Origin: Bacteriovoracaceae bacterium
GTDB lineage: Bacteria > Bdellovibrionota > Bacteriovoracia > Bacteriovoracales > Bacteriovoracaceae
Direction of reading: 5' to 3'
Assembly (NCBI GenBank): GCA_023151145.1
Contig: JAKLJM010000011.1
Span: 1 to 17,509 of the forward strand
DNA: 17,509 bases
Below the pieces are notes generated by a model. That model was not told the DNA's origin. It worked only from the letters and a program-made list of their open reading frames with translations, and made no database searches. This document shows positions 1 to 7,352 of this stretch, in pieces. The position numbers and the translations under genes are program-made. How positions within the stretch are numbered: the first letter of the stretch is position 1; each line of letters starts with the position of its first letter.

Positions 1-756
1 GAAGCAATTAAAGAAGGAGATATTTTAAAAAATGTCGATGAGGATGATAAAAATCAAGACGGAATAAGTGGTCGTGCTAATTATATTAATGATCGCGAAT
101 TCAAGAAAAAACGTCTCGGTCGCTTTGGATGGAAGTCTAACCAACCAAGTATTAAACATCAAAATGCCGGTGCTTTTAATGGTGATATGGGGATTACATC
201 AAGTTTATTTCCAGATCAACCTTGCAGTGAAAAACAGTTAGATTGTTTAGCTGCACCAAAATTAAATCATGTGGAAATTGATGATGAAGATTTAGATCAT
301 GTGACGACTTATGTAAAAATTTTAGCAGTTCCCAAAAGGCGTAACGTTCTTGATGCCGGTGTTGTCAATGGACAAAAGATTTTTAAAGCAATGAATTGTA
401 CGGCATGCCATACCGAAAGTTATACAACAGGTAAAGTAAAAGGGTTTCCTGAATTATCTCAGCAAAAAATTTATCCTTATACTGATTTACTACTTCACGA
501 TATGGGAGAGGAACTGGCCGATCATCGCCCAGATGGATTGGCGACTGGTTTTGAATGGAGAACACCACCGCTATGGGGGATTGGATTATTCAAAACAGTT
601 AATGGACACACCCGTTATCTTCATGACGGTCGAGCACGAAATCTAAGTGAAGCGATTTTGTGGCATGGAGGGGAAGCTAAAAAAGCTAAAGAAATGTTTG
701 TGAATTTATCAAAAAACAATAGAGAAGATGTGATTAAGTTTTTGGAGACACTATGA
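1..756 (+). CDS. Di-haem oxidoreductase (DHOR/DUF1111, 'thiol oxidoreductase' family), C-terminal part only
   Basis: Frame 1 is open from the first base, so the gene begins upstream of the window; 251 residues are visible and the methionine at 187 is internal. The fragment shows family hallmarks: DGISGRAN near residues 20-27, GRFGWK, the AFNGDMGITS block around residue 60, one c-type haem motif CTACH (residues 133-137, bases 397-411) and the closing segment with RTPPLWGIG, YLHDGRARNLSEAI and WHGGEA. Known members are periplasmic di-haem proteins of roughly 450-500 residues related to MauG-type peroxidases, so the first haem site should lie upstream. The stop codon overlaps the next start (ATGA at 753-756). 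I infer a redox role in iron uptake from the cupredoxin and FTR1 genes downstream; the substrate is not known. Confidence 0.9.
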   Translation, partial: EAIKEGDILKNVDEDDKNQDGISGRANYINDREFKKKRLGRFGWKSNQPSIKHQNAGAFNGDMGITSSLFPDQPCSEKQLDCLAAPKLNHVEIDDEDLDHVTTYVKILAVPKRRNVLDAGVVNGQKIFKAMNCTACHTESYTTGKVKGFPELSQQKIYPYTDLLLHDMGEELADHRPDGLATGFEWRTPPLWGIGLFKTVNGHTRYLHDGRARNLSEAILWHGGEAKKAKEMFVNLSKNNREDVIKFLETL

Positions 757-1070
757 AATATTTTTTATTAGGAATGATTTTTTCTGTTAACTGTATGGCC
801 GAAGAAATGCCCTATTTTGAATTGAGAATCAAAAATCATAAATTTAATATTGAAAAAATTGAAGTACCGGCCGGGAAAAAATTTAAAATCAAAGTGATTA
901 ATGAAGATTCAACCTCTGAAGAATTTGAAAGTAATTCAATGATTGTAGAAAAGTTTTTAGGTCCAAAAAGATCTCTAACCGTTACTCTTGGGCCACTTAA
1001 ACCTGGAACTTATGAGTATTTTGGTGAATTTCATATGAAAACCGCCAAGGGCATAGTTATTGCGAAGTAA
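753..1070 (+). CDS. Small exported cupredoxin-domain protein (EfeO-cupredoxin-like)
   Basis: This 105-residue protein starts with a signal peptide (MKYFLLGMIFSVNCMA, likely cleaved after residue 16) followed by one cupredoxin-like beta-sandwich: VPAGKKFKIKVINED, then EEFES, and LKPGTYEYFGEFHM near the C terminus. The segment that carries the copper-binding Cys in classical cupredoxins reads YFGEFHM here, so the Cys is absent while His and Met remain. To my knowledge this YFGEFH pattern is usual in the EfeO-like group that works with FTR1 permeases, rather than decay. It overlaps the upstream di-haem gene by 4 bases (ATGA), which implies translational coupling, and lies 10 bases before the permease gene. 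Likely role: periplasmic metal handling that delivers iron to the permease (inference from context). Confidence 0.82.
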   Translation: MKYFLLGMIFSVNCMAEEMPYFELRIKNHKFNIEKIEVPAGKKFKIKVINEDSTSEEFESNSMIVEKFLGPKRSLTVTLGPLKPGTYEYFGEFHMKTAKGIVIAK

Positions 1071-1080
1071 GGATTAATTT

Positions 1081-1824
1081 ATGACAAATGTCTTAATGGT
1101 TGTATGGCGCGAATCTTTTGAAGCGGTTTTAATCGTGGGAATTCTTTTTAATTTTTTGATTAAAAGCAGTGACCAAATTGATTTAAAACGAAAAGCTTTA
1201 GCATTTATGTGGTCAGGTGTTTTGCTTGGTTTGTTTTTTAGCGGGATAATGGCCTATGCTATTAATTCTGTGCAAACAGAGTTACAAGGGCAATTTTTAG
1301 ATTATTTTCAAAACGGATTACTTTTTGTAGCAGCACTTCTTATGACCCATATGTGTTTATGGATGAAGGTTCATGGAAGAAAAATAAAAGGGGAATTGGA
1401 AGGTGATTTAAAAGAGAATTTGAAAAAATCTAATCACTGGGGAATTTTATTTTTATCTATGCTTGCTGTTTCTCGTGAGGGTGTTGAGACGGTGATCTTT
1501 TTATATGGGATGAGTTTTGAAGCCATTAATGCAGGTAAGATAGCAGAGCTTAGTTTATATGCACTAGGGGGATTTTTATTGGCCTTAGGGACTTGGGTTC
1601 TCTTTCAAAAAACCATGTCTTTTTTGGGGCAAAAAATCTTTTTTAGAATAACCAGTATTTTTTTATTGTTAACAGCTGGGAACTTGATTCTTACGTTAAC
1701 GAGAAACTTGATTCAATCTGAAATTCTTCCTACGCTTAAAGATGTGATCTGGGATACTTCATTTTTTCTAGATGAAAGATCGTTGATTGGCGGAGTTGTT
1801 ATCGTTGATTGGCGGAGTTGTTAG
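1081..1824 (+). CDS. FTR1-family iron permease, C terminus lost by frameshift
   Basis: The protein is a multi-pass inner-membrane permease of the FTR1/EfeU family, which imports iron. Both iron-binding REXXE motifs are present: RESFE at residues 10-14 in the first helix and REGVE after the central loop (around base 1476). AAGGA lies 7 bases before the ATG. Residues 1-240 are normal; a 22-bp tandem duplication (1779-1822) then shifts the frame, adds seven foreign residues (IVDWRSC) and stops. Removing one copy restores a 281-residue protein ending at 1948, which regains the conserved GY-containing segment and the last transmembrane helix. The truncated 247-residue form keeps both iron motifs but loses a helix, so activity is doubtful. 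Family assignment is firm; functional state is uncertain. Confidence 0.9.
   Translation: MTNVLMVVWRESFEAVLIVGILFNFLIKSSDQIDLKRKALAFMWSGVLLGLFFSGIMAYAINSVQTELQGQFLDYFQNGLLFVAALLMTHMCLWMKVHGRKIKGELEGDLKENLKKSNHWGILFLSMLAVSREGVETVIFLYGMSFEAINAGKIAELSLYALGGFLLALGTWVLFQKTMSFLGQKIFFRITSIFLLLTAGNLILTLTRNLIQSEILPTLKDVIWDTSFFLDERSLIGGVVIVDWRSC
1779..1822 (+). repeat. Exact 22-bp tandem duplication inside the FTR1 gene
   Basis: Bases 1779-1800 and 1801-1822 are identical (unit starts ATCGTTGATT and ends GAGTTGTT), with no spacer and no mismatch. The unit length is not a multiple of three, so the second copy shifts the frame by one. The perfect identity indicates a recent event, most simply replication slippage, unless it is an assembly artefact. 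Confidence 0.95.
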
Positions 1825-1948
1825 TGCTGTAACTGGATATGAATCTACGCCCGCCCTAATAACCGTTTTGGTGGCGATCGTTTTTTGGACAACTGTTATT
1901 ATGATGAATAAAATAATTGATCAAAAAACATTGAAAGTTAAAAATTAA
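1823..1948 (+). pseudogene. Detached out-of-frame C-terminal remnant of the FTR1 permease
   Basis: Read in the frame that joins residue 240 of the permease once one duplicate copy is ignored, these bases give 41 residues: SAVTGYESTPALITVLVAIV, a continuing hydrophobic helix, then a lysine-rich tail ending KVKN and TAA at 1946-1948. The T-G-Y motif and the helix are what FTR1 proteins normally carry at this end, so this is genuine coding sequence separated from its gene by the frameshift. It has no start signal of its own. Its stop overlaps the 3' end of the convergent ttcA gene by 11 bases. Confidence 0.85.
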
Positions 1949-2732
1949 AATCAGCCAATTTTTTATCCAAAAGCTGAGTTGGCTCTACGTTCGTTAAAGC
2001 GTGGAGCATGTTACTTCTAAGATCAGGCGTTTCTTTTTCCAACATATCTAAAAGCTTTGTCATTTTTTCCCTTTTAGCTCCTTCTTGTGAACCACAAAGT
2101 TTGCAAGGGATAACGGGAAAATTCCATTGATCACGAAGATCGATTAAATCCTTTTCGGCCACGTATACCATTGGTCTTAAGACGATGTTTCTTCCGTCAT
2201 CACTTTTTAGTTTTGCAGGCATACTTGAAAGTTTACCCGAATAAAAAAGATTCATAAGCAATGTTTCTAGTAAATCATCGCGGTGATGACCCATGAGCAT
2301 TTTATTATACCGATGTTCATAAGCATAATTATAGAGCACTCCTCTTCTTAAGCGCGAACAAAGTGAACAGTATGTATTTCCTTCTGGAATTTTTTCTTTA
2401 ACGATTGAGTAGGTATCTGCTTCGATGATTTCAAAATCAATTTGATGATGAGACATAAAATCTTTAAATTTTTGTCCATCAAAACCGGGCTGTTTTTGAT
2501 CTAGTAAAACGGCTTTAAAAGTAAAAGGTATTGGACTTCTTTTTTGGATGTCTTTTAAAAGTAAACTAAGGATGGTGCTATCTTTTCCACCAGAAACACA
2601 GACCATAAGTCGATCATTGGCCTGAATCATATCAAAATCATTAAATGCCTTCGTGATAAGTTTGCGAACTTTAACCGCAAGAGGGTTTTCAATATCTAAA
2701 TCAAATGGATGTTCAAAAGTTGTATTTTGCAT
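1938..2732 (-). CDS. ttcA: tRNA 2-thiocytidine synthetase TtcA (tRNA C32 thiolation)
   Basis: TtcA is a cytoplasmic Fe-S enzyme that thiolates cytidine 32 of certain tRNAs after ATP activation. The 264-residue protein has the PP-loop SGGKDS (residues 47-52), the cluster pair CSLC (C122 and C125) followed by SRLRRG, and the second pair CKLCGSQ (C210 and C213). These match the E. coli arrangement, in which C122, C125 and a later Cys bind the cluster. GHHRDD (residues 148-153) is also typical of the fold. The start follows the rlmN stop on the same strand by 41 bases, so the two may be co-transcribed. No SD sequence is visible before the ATG (the bases read AAACCTC). The 3' end runs 11 bases into the original end of the FTR1 gene. 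Confidence 0.95.
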   Translation of the reverse strand: MQNTTFEHPFDLDIENPLAVKVRKLITKAFNDFDMIQANDRLMVCVSGGKDSTILSLLLKDIQKRSPIPFTFKAVLLDQKQPGFDGQKFKDFMSHHQIDFEIIEADTYSIVKEKIPEGNTYCSLCSRLRRGVLYNYAYEHRYNKMLMGHHRDDLLETLLMNLFYSGKLSSMPAKLKSDDGRNIVLRPMVYVAEKDLIDLRDQWNFPVIPCKLCGSQEGAKREKMTKLLDMLEKETPDLRSNMLHALTNVEPTQLLDKKLADFNF

Positions 2733-2773
2733 GAGGTTTAATTAACAAAATTCTTACTTATTTGAAAGTAGCT

Positions 2774-3859
2774 TTATATTTGAGTAGGCACTTTTTTGGC
2801 TTTTTTATTAAGTTCATCTACGTATAATTGTCCACAAGCTGCTAAAATCTCATCGCCCTTAGTGGTTCTGATCATGGCGGGTATTTTTTTCACCTCAAGC
2901 CAGCTCTTAAATTCATCGACTCTTGATTTCTCGGGACGTTGGTAGACTGATCCAGGAAATGGATTAAAGGGGATGAGATTAATAATAACTGGTAAATCTT
3001 TTATGGTTTCAATGAGTACTTCGGCGTCAGCAAATGAATCATTAAAATCTTTGATCAAAAGATATTCGCACATAATGTACTGACGTTTGAGTCGAGGAAG
3101 TTTAGATAGCGCAGTTAAAATTGTTGTAAGCGGATATTTTTGATTAAGTGGAATAAGTGCATTTCTTTTTTCATCAATGGCACTATGTAAGGATAGTGCG
3201 ATATTGATTCTTGGAAACTCTGTGAACTTTTCAAGACCGGGGAGATAGCCGGCAGTGGAAAGAGTTATATTTCGAGGCCCTAATTCAATGCCATAGGTTT
3301 CTAAAAAAATTTCTGTGGCTTTTTTGACGTTGTCAAAATTATGTAATGGTTCACCCTGTCCCATATAGACAATATTGGGTTTAACTTGTTTTTTACCAGT
3401 GACTTCTTCAAAATATTTATAAGTAACTAAATATAGTCCAATAATTTCATGTGGCGCTAAATTTCTCGTGAGTCCTTGAGTTCCGGTGTAACAAAAAGAA
3501 CAATTCATGGCACAGCCAACTTGTGTGGATAGGCAAATGGTGTGTTTATGATGAAAAGGGATGAGCACTGTCTCTACACTTTTTCCATCGCTAAACTCTA
3601 TTAAAAGTTTAATAGTTTGATCTTGGCTTTGATGGGCCGTTTTGATTTTTGGTAGGGTAAAATCAAAGTCGACGGCCAATTTTTTTAAAAGTTGAGTAGG
3701 AAAATTAGTTAATAGAGCATCTGAATGATTTAAAGAATGAATAAAATTTATTTTCTCTTTATAGACTAATTGGAAGATGGTCCGTGCGTGAGCAAGGGGA
3801 AAATTATGGTTCTTAAGCCATTCTTCAAGTTCATTTTGTTTTAGACCATAAAAATTCAT
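2774..3859 (-). CDS. rlmN: Dual-specificity RNA methyltransferase RlmN (23S rRNA A2503 / tRNA A37)
   Basis: RlmN is a radical SAM enzyme that makes 2-methyladenosine in 23S rRNA and some tRNAs. The 361-residue protein carries the CX3CX2C cluster motif at C116, C120 and C123 (GCAMNCSFC), a Cys at 109 in the LCxSxQVGC-like context, GQGEPL (SAM-binding GxGEP type) and the C-terminal mechanistic Cys at 342 in ILAACGQL. The spacing agrees with E. coli C118, C125/129/132 and C355. It is divergent from the solute-binding protein gene across a 96-base spacer and followed by ttcA. No SD precedes the ATG; a promoter candidate lies so close that the transcript may have almost no leader. Confidence 0.96.
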   Translation of the reverse strand: MNFYGLKQNELEEWLKNHNFPLAHARTIFQLVYKEKINFIHSLNHSDALLTNFPTQLLKKLAVDFDFTLPKIKTAHQSQDQTIKLLIEFSDGKSVETVLIPFHHKHTICLSTQVGCAMNCSFCYTGTQGLTRNLAPHEIIGLYLVTYKYFEEVTGKKQVKPNIVYMGQGEPLHNFDNVKKATEIFLETYGIELGPRNITLSTAGYLPGLEKFTEFPRINIALSLHSAIDEKRNALIPLNQKYPLTTILTALSKLPRLKRQYIMCEYLLIKDFNDSFADAEVLIETIKDLPVIINLIPFNPFPGSVYQRPEKSRVDEFKSWLEVKKIPAMIRTTKGDEILAACGQLYVDELNKKAKKVPTQI

Positions 3860-3866
3860 AGAATTG

Positions 3867-3894
3867 ATTTAACTTTGAAGAATGATTTAGGCAA
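3867..3894 (-). promoter_or_regulatory. Candidate rlmN promoter with almost no leader
   Basis: On the minus strand TTGCCT (3894-3889) and TTAAAT (3872-3867) are separated by 16 bases. The -10 box ends 7 bases before the rlmN ATG, so the predicted start of transcription falls at or next to the start codon, which fits the absence of an SD. The -10 match is only 4 of 6. Confidence 0.35.
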
Positions 3895-3898
3895 GCAC

Positions 3899-3926
3899 TT
3901 GTAAGTACTAAAAAGCACGATATAAT
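3899..3926 (+). promoter_or_regulatory. Candidate promoter of the solute-binding protein gene
   Basis: TTGTAA at 3899-3904 and a perfect TATAAT at 3921-3926 are 16 bases apart, upstream of the start at 3956. The predicted leader is about 23 bases. The site sits back to back with the rlmN promoter candidate, so the two may be transcribed from adjacent polymerase sites. Confidence 0.6.
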
Positions 3927-3955
3927 GGTTTTAAACGATATTTCGATGGATTGAA

Positions 3956-4777
3956 ATGATTATGCAAAGATTAACTTTGATAAGTGCTCTCTTTTTTCTC
4001 TTCTTCATTAAGGTTAATCCAGTATGGGCCAATCAGGAAAAACCGCTGATCATTGGAACTTATGATCTACCTCCTCATTTAACTTTAAGTGGGGAAGATA
4101 AAAAAATTAAAGGTGCTTTAGTCGATTATTTAGAAAAAGAAGTTTTTAACGATGTTGGATTAAAGATTCAATGGACCTATCAACCATTTTCTCGTCTAGT
4201 GGCCGAAGCTAAAAAACAAAAAATAGATGTGATTGGTTTTATCGCCAAAAACAAAGAGCGTGAAGAGTTTTTAGATTTTCCCGACTTGCCAACATTCTCA
4301 ACTTATTCTGCTTTAATTTTTAGATCGGCCAATGCGCCCATGACTTTAGATAAAGAATTAATCCATAATTTAGTCATTGGTCATACTCAAGGTTCAATAG
4401 TTCCGGAATATCTATTGAATAAAAAAGTAAAATTTCAATTTTTAGCGGGTGAACATGCTTTGGAGAGAAATTTAGAAAAATTAAATCTTAAAAGATTGGA
4501 TGCGGTTTTTGTTCCAACTTTAAGTCATGCCGAATTCGTGATTAAAAACACACCGTTTAGAAACGAGTTAAAAGTTGTTCCTATTCAGGAGGGCAAAATT
4601 GATTTGTATGTAGCTCTCAGTAAAAAATTAGATAAAAATATCAAAGCTAAAATTCTTAAAAAATTAAATCAATCGAGTGGTAAATATTCACTCTATTTGC
4701 AGAAAACATCGAGAGAAGAACAACGTGGTCTTTTAAAGCAGTTAACTTTTAATTCACCTTTTGTTCGTCGTTACTAA
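3956..4777 (+). CDS. Periplasmic solute-binding protein (SBP_bac_3-like), solo
   Basis: This is a 273-residue exported protein. A signal peptide of about 25 residues (hydrophobic core LISALFFLFFIKV, cleavage after PVWA) precedes a family-3-type binding domain that begins PLIIGTYDLPP. It contains GALVDYLEKEVF, WTYQPFSRLVAEAKKQKIDV, the EREEFLDFPDL segment and a hinge-return part with LNLKRLDAVFVPT. Such proteins bind amino acids or similar small solutes for ABC importers or sense them. No permease or ATPase gene is adjacent, so it either serves a transporter encoded elsewhere or has another role. A second in-frame ATG at 3962 is an alternative start; neither has a clear SD. The stop is one base from the end of the convergent hemN. 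The ligand cannot be read from sequence. Confidence 0.8.
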   Translation: MIMQRLTLISALFFLFFIKVNPVWANQEKPLIIGTYDLPPHLTLSGEDKKIKGALVDYLEKEVFNDVGLKIQWTYQPFSRLVAEAKKQKIDVIGFIAKNKEREEFLDFPDLPTFSTYSALIFRSANAPMTLDKELIHNLVIGHTQGSIVPEYLLNKKVKFQFLAGEHALERNLEKLNLKRLDAVFVPTLSHAEFVIKNTPFRNELKVVPIQEGKIDLYVALSKKLDKNIKAKILKKLNQSSGKYSLYLQKTSREEQRGLLKQLTFNSPFVRRY

Positions 4778-4778
4778 A

Positions 4779-6137
4779 CTAAATACTACTTGAGTGGCGA
4801 TTTTGTGGACGATAAGTATCGTCAATAGCCATGCAAATATTTCTAATGAACATTTTTCCGAGTTCTGTGGCAATTAAAGAGTCATTTTTAACTTCAATTA
4901 AATGATCTTTAGATAAAGCGGCAAGATTTTGTTTTTGCCAATCTGGAAGTTCGGTAATGTCAGCCTTCGTTTTAAAGTGACACATTAAATCCATGATCAT
5001 TTTTCGTTTTTTTAATTCTTCAGATGAAAGAACGTGACCATGAATAATTGGAGAGTGATTATCATTGATTAATTGCTTCCACTCTTTATATTCTTTTTCA
5101 TTCTGGGCAAAGGCTTCGTCGATGCTTGAGAGTGATGAAGGTCCAAAGCCTAAGAGGTTTTTCGAAAATTGAACAGTGTATCCCATAAAGTTTCGATGGA
5201 GATGACCATCTTTATAGGCTTGATAAAGCTTATCTTCACTAGTTGCAAAATGATCCATTCCTATTTCTAAATACTCATGAGTGAGTAAGAATTTTTTCCC
5301 TACTTCATAAAGCTTTCTTTTTAATTCAGCGTCTGGAAGACCATGACGTTCAACAATTTTTTGCGCTGGTCGCATACTTGGGATATGTGCATAGGAGTAA
5401 AAAGCAATGCGAGTTGGATTAAGTTTAAGAACATTTTCTAATGTCTCAAGAATTGTTTGTTCTGTTTGTTTTGGTAAACCGTAAATGAGATCGATGTTAA
5501 TAAGTTTTATGCCAGCCTCTTTAAGCCAATCAAAAACATTTTTTACTTGCTCAAAGCTCTGTCTTCTTCGAATGACATCTAAAACTTCTTCATGAGTATC
5601 TTGTACCCCTAAACTCGCGCGATTAAAGCCATGCTTTTTTAAAACTTGAATTTGATCATAAGTTGTTGTCCGAGGATCTAGTTCAATAGATAATTCTAGT
5701 GAAAGAGGGTCAATTTTAAATTTTTGTGGATCTAAAAAAAATGTCAATAATTCATCGAGTTCATCAGCTGGTAACCAACTTGGTGATCCTCCACCTAAAT
5801 GCATCTCTTTTAGGTGTGGTTTAAAGTCAATTTTCTGAGCGGCCAATTCATATTCTTTTTTTATTAAATCTAGATACTCTCTGCCTTTAGCTTTATCTTT
5901 CGTGATGACTTTGGTGCATCCACAAAAAGAGCAGAGTTCTTTACAGAAAGGAACATGTAAATAAAGCGAAAGGGAAGGATCATTTTTAAGCGATTGATTG
6001 AGTAAATGAAACCACGTTTTTTGTTCAATTCCTTTCCATACGGGAACCGGAGGATAAGAAGTATAGCGAGGTGAAGGTATATTGTATTTCTCGATAAGTG
6101 ATTTCGGTTGTAGTGGAGTATTATTGTTTTTTTTCAT
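4779..6137 (-). CDS. hemN: Oxygen-independent coproporphyrinogen III oxidase HemN
   Basis: HemN is a cytoplasmic radical SAM enzyme that decarboxylates coproporphyrinogen III to protoporphyrinogen IX in haem synthesis without oxygen. The 452 residues include PRYTSYPP near the N terminus, the cluster motif with C65, C69, C72 and C74 (PFCKELCSFCGC), HLGGGSPSWL, the GVQD strand, INIDLIYGLPKQT and a full C-terminal HemN domain. The extra Cys directly after the cluster motif and the full length favour true HemN over the HemW look-alikes, which lack the CxC feature. A good SD (AAGGA, 5 bases before ATG) is present. It is divergent from the SPFH gene and shares with it a spacer that contains an inverted repeat. 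Its product could supply haem for cytochromes such as the di-haem protein at the left edge. Confidence 0.95.
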   Translation of the reverse strand: MKKNNNTPLQPKSLIEKYNIPSPRYTSYPPVPVWKGIEQKTWFHLLNQSLKNDPSLSLYLHVPFCKELCSFCGCTKVITKDKAKGREYLDLIKKEYELAAQKIDFKPHLKEMHLGGGSPSWLPADELDELLTFFLDPQKFKIDPLSLELSIELDPRTTTYDQIQVLKKHGFNRASLGVQDTHEEVLDVIRRRQSFEQVKNVFDWLKEAGIKLINIDLIYGLPKQTEQTILETLENVLKLNPTRIAFYSYAHIPSMRPAQKIVERHGLPDAELKRKLYEVGKKFLLTHEYLEIGMDHFATSEDKLYQAYKDGHLHRNFMGYTVQFSKNLLGFGPSSLSSIDEAFAQNEKEYKEWKQLINDNHSPIIHGHVLSSEELKKRKMIMDLMCHFKTKADITELPDWQKQNLAALSKDHLIEVKNDSLIATELGKMFIRNICMAIDDTYRPQNRHSSSI

Positions 6138-6205
6138 GAGTCCTTCTTATTCGTGGGCAATCGTAGATCCTAACTTGCCACCTTACGTGATTTAAACAAA
6201 AATGA

Positions 6206-6225
6206 TGCATTCTACATTGAATGCA
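6206..6225. promoter_or_regulatory. Inverted repeat between hemN and the SPFH gene, candidate operator
   Basis: TGCATTC (6206-6212) and GAATGCA (6219-6225) are perfect 7-bp arms around a 6-base centre. The repeat covers the -10 box of the hemN promoter candidate and the -35 box of the SPFH promoter candidate, so one bound dimer could affect both genes. It does not match the FNR consensus (TTGAT-N4-ATCAA). The regulator is unknown. Confidence 0.45.
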
Positions 6226-6237
6226 ATGTCATCCCAA
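6209..6237 (-). promoter_or_regulatory. Candidate hemN promoter
   Basis: On the minus strand TTGGGA (6237-6232) and TAGAAT (6214-6209) are 17 bases apart and point at hemN. The -10 box overlaps the left arm of the inverted repeat at 6206-6225. The predicted leader is about 65 bases. Confidence 0.45.
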
Positions 6238-6245
6238 TCTAGAAT
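6217..6245 (+). promoter_or_regulatory. Candidate promoter of the SPFH gene
   Basis: TTGAAT (6217-6222) and TAGAAT (6240-6245) are 17 bases apart, with the start codon at 6296 and AGGAG at 6283-6287. Spacing is ideal, and both hexamers are close to the sigma-70 consensus. Confidence 0.5.
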
Positions 6246-6295
6246 ATAGAGGAAAATCATCTTAAGAAACATGATCCAAGTCAGGAGTAAAGCTT

Positions 6296-7198
6296 ATGTT
6301 AACTTTAGTTTTAGTACTTTTTGTTTTTATTTTATTCTGGGATTCAGTATTTATTGTGCAATCACAGACTGCGGCCATCGTCGAGCGATTTGGGAAGTTT
6401 GATAGTATTCGCCATGAAGGCTTAAATTTTAAGTTGCCCTTTATTGATCGCATTGTGACCAGACGAAATTTAAAAATCATGCAACAAGATATAGAAGTTG
6501 AAACAAAAACCAAAGACAACGTTTTTGTTAAAACTAAAGTTTCAGTTCAGTATCAAATTATTAGAGATAAAGTAGGTGATTCTTATTATCGTCTATCAGA
6601 TCCTGTTGCACAGATTGAAAGTTATATTTTTGATGTTGTCCGAAGTGAAATTCCTAAACTTACGCTTGATGAAGTTTTTGAATCTAAAGATTCAGTTGCA
6701 CTTGCGATTAAAACTAGCTTAGAAGATTCGATGGATGATTTTGGTTTTCAAATTATTCGCTCATTGATTACTGATATTGATCCAGACGAAAAAGTAAAAA
6801 ATTCAATGAACGAAATCAATGCTGCTGAAAGATTAAGAGAAGCGGCTCTGGCCAAAGCTGAAGCTGAAAAAATTGCGATTGTAAAACAAGCTGAAGCTCA
6901 TGCAGAGAGTAAACGTCTTCAGGGGATGGGGATGGCAAATCAAAGAAAAGAAATTGCCATGGGATTAAAGTTATCGATTGAAGATTTAAAGGCTACAGGT
7001 ATTAATAATGATGAAGTGCTTACGATTCTTCTTATCACTCAGCACTACGATGCCTTAGAAGCGATGTCGAAGAATTCTGCAACCAATACAATCATGGTGC
7101 CGTATAGCTCTAGTAACGTAACTGGAATGCGTGATCAGATTCAAGAAGCGATTCTTGCAAGTGCAAAAGCAGAAGCTCATATCACTAGCCACAGATAA
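6296..7198 (+). CDS. SPFH/Band 7 membrane protein (stomatin/HIR-like)
   Basis: This 300-residue protein is anchored by one N-terminal hydrophobic segment (residues 1-20) and has a Band 7 domain from about 22 to 180 (TAAIVERFGKFDSIRHEGLN, KLPFIDRI, then VEVETKTKDNVFV-type strands). Next comes an Ala/Glu/Lys-rich coiled coil (about 175-225, with EINAAERLREAA and KAEAEKIAIVKQAEA). The block LITDIDPDEKVKNSMNEINA and the QGMGMANQRKEIAMGL segment resemble the HIR group more than HflK/HflC or flotillin. Family members form large membrane-bound rings linked to lipid domains or protease control; the function here is unknown. No NfeD partner gene is adjacent. AGGAG lies 8 bases before the ATG. Confidence 0.88.
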   Translation: MLTLVLVLFVFILFWDSVFIVQSQTAAIVERFGKFDSIRHEGLNFKLPFIDRIVTRRNLKIMQQDIEVETKTKDNVFVKTKVSVQYQIIRDKVGDSYYRLSDPVAQIESYIFDVVRSEIPKLTLDEVFESKDSVALAIKTSLEDSMDDFGFQIIRSLITDIDPDEKVKNSMNEINAAERLREAALAKAEAEKIAIVKQAEAHAESKRLQGMGMANQRKEIAMGLKLSIEDLKATGINNDEVLTILLITQHYDALEAMSKNSATNTIMVPYSSSNVTGMRDQIQEAILASAKAEAHITSHR

Positions 7199-7233
7199 TT
7201 TGCAATTTTTGAATCTTTTATATTTCTAAAATT

Positions 7234-7276
7234 ACCCCTTATAATTTTTCACTTACTTACAAGAATTATAAGGGGT
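7234..7276. terminator. Long perfect hairpin after the SPFH gene, possible terminator
   Basis: ACCCCTTATAATT (7234-7246) and its exact complement AATTATAAGGGGT (7264-7276) form a 13-bp stem with a 17-base loop, 36 bases after the SPFH stop codon. The run after the stem is only TTT then CTC, so termination would be weak by the usual rule. A protein-binding site or RNA 3'-end stabiliser is an alternative. Confidence 0.5.
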
Positions 7277-7340
7277 TTCTCACAGGGAAAGTGAAACAAA
7301 TCTTAAGGATTAATTATAAATAACTTTTCCTTAGTGCCCT

Positions 7341-7346
7341 TATACT
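7341..7346 (+). promoter_or_regulatory. -10 box six bases from the SDR start codon (leaderless candidate)
   Basis: TATACT at 7341-7346 lies six bases before the ATG at 7353, so transcription would begin at the start codon itself. No SD is present in the preceding bases. I see no convincing -35 box, which keeps confidence low. Confidence 0.35.
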
Positions 7347-7352
7347 TATCTT

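Noticed and set aside
1795..1824. Programmed ribosomal frameshift in the FTR1 gene
   Set aside because: There is no slippery sequence or following structure. The shift is fully explained by the 22-bp tandem duplication, whose removal restores the protein exactly.
6216..6229. CATTG-N4-CAATG as an FNR-type box before hemN
   Set aside because: The spacing and half-sites do not fit TTGAT-N4-ATCAA; the longer TGCATTC repeat describes the symmetry better.
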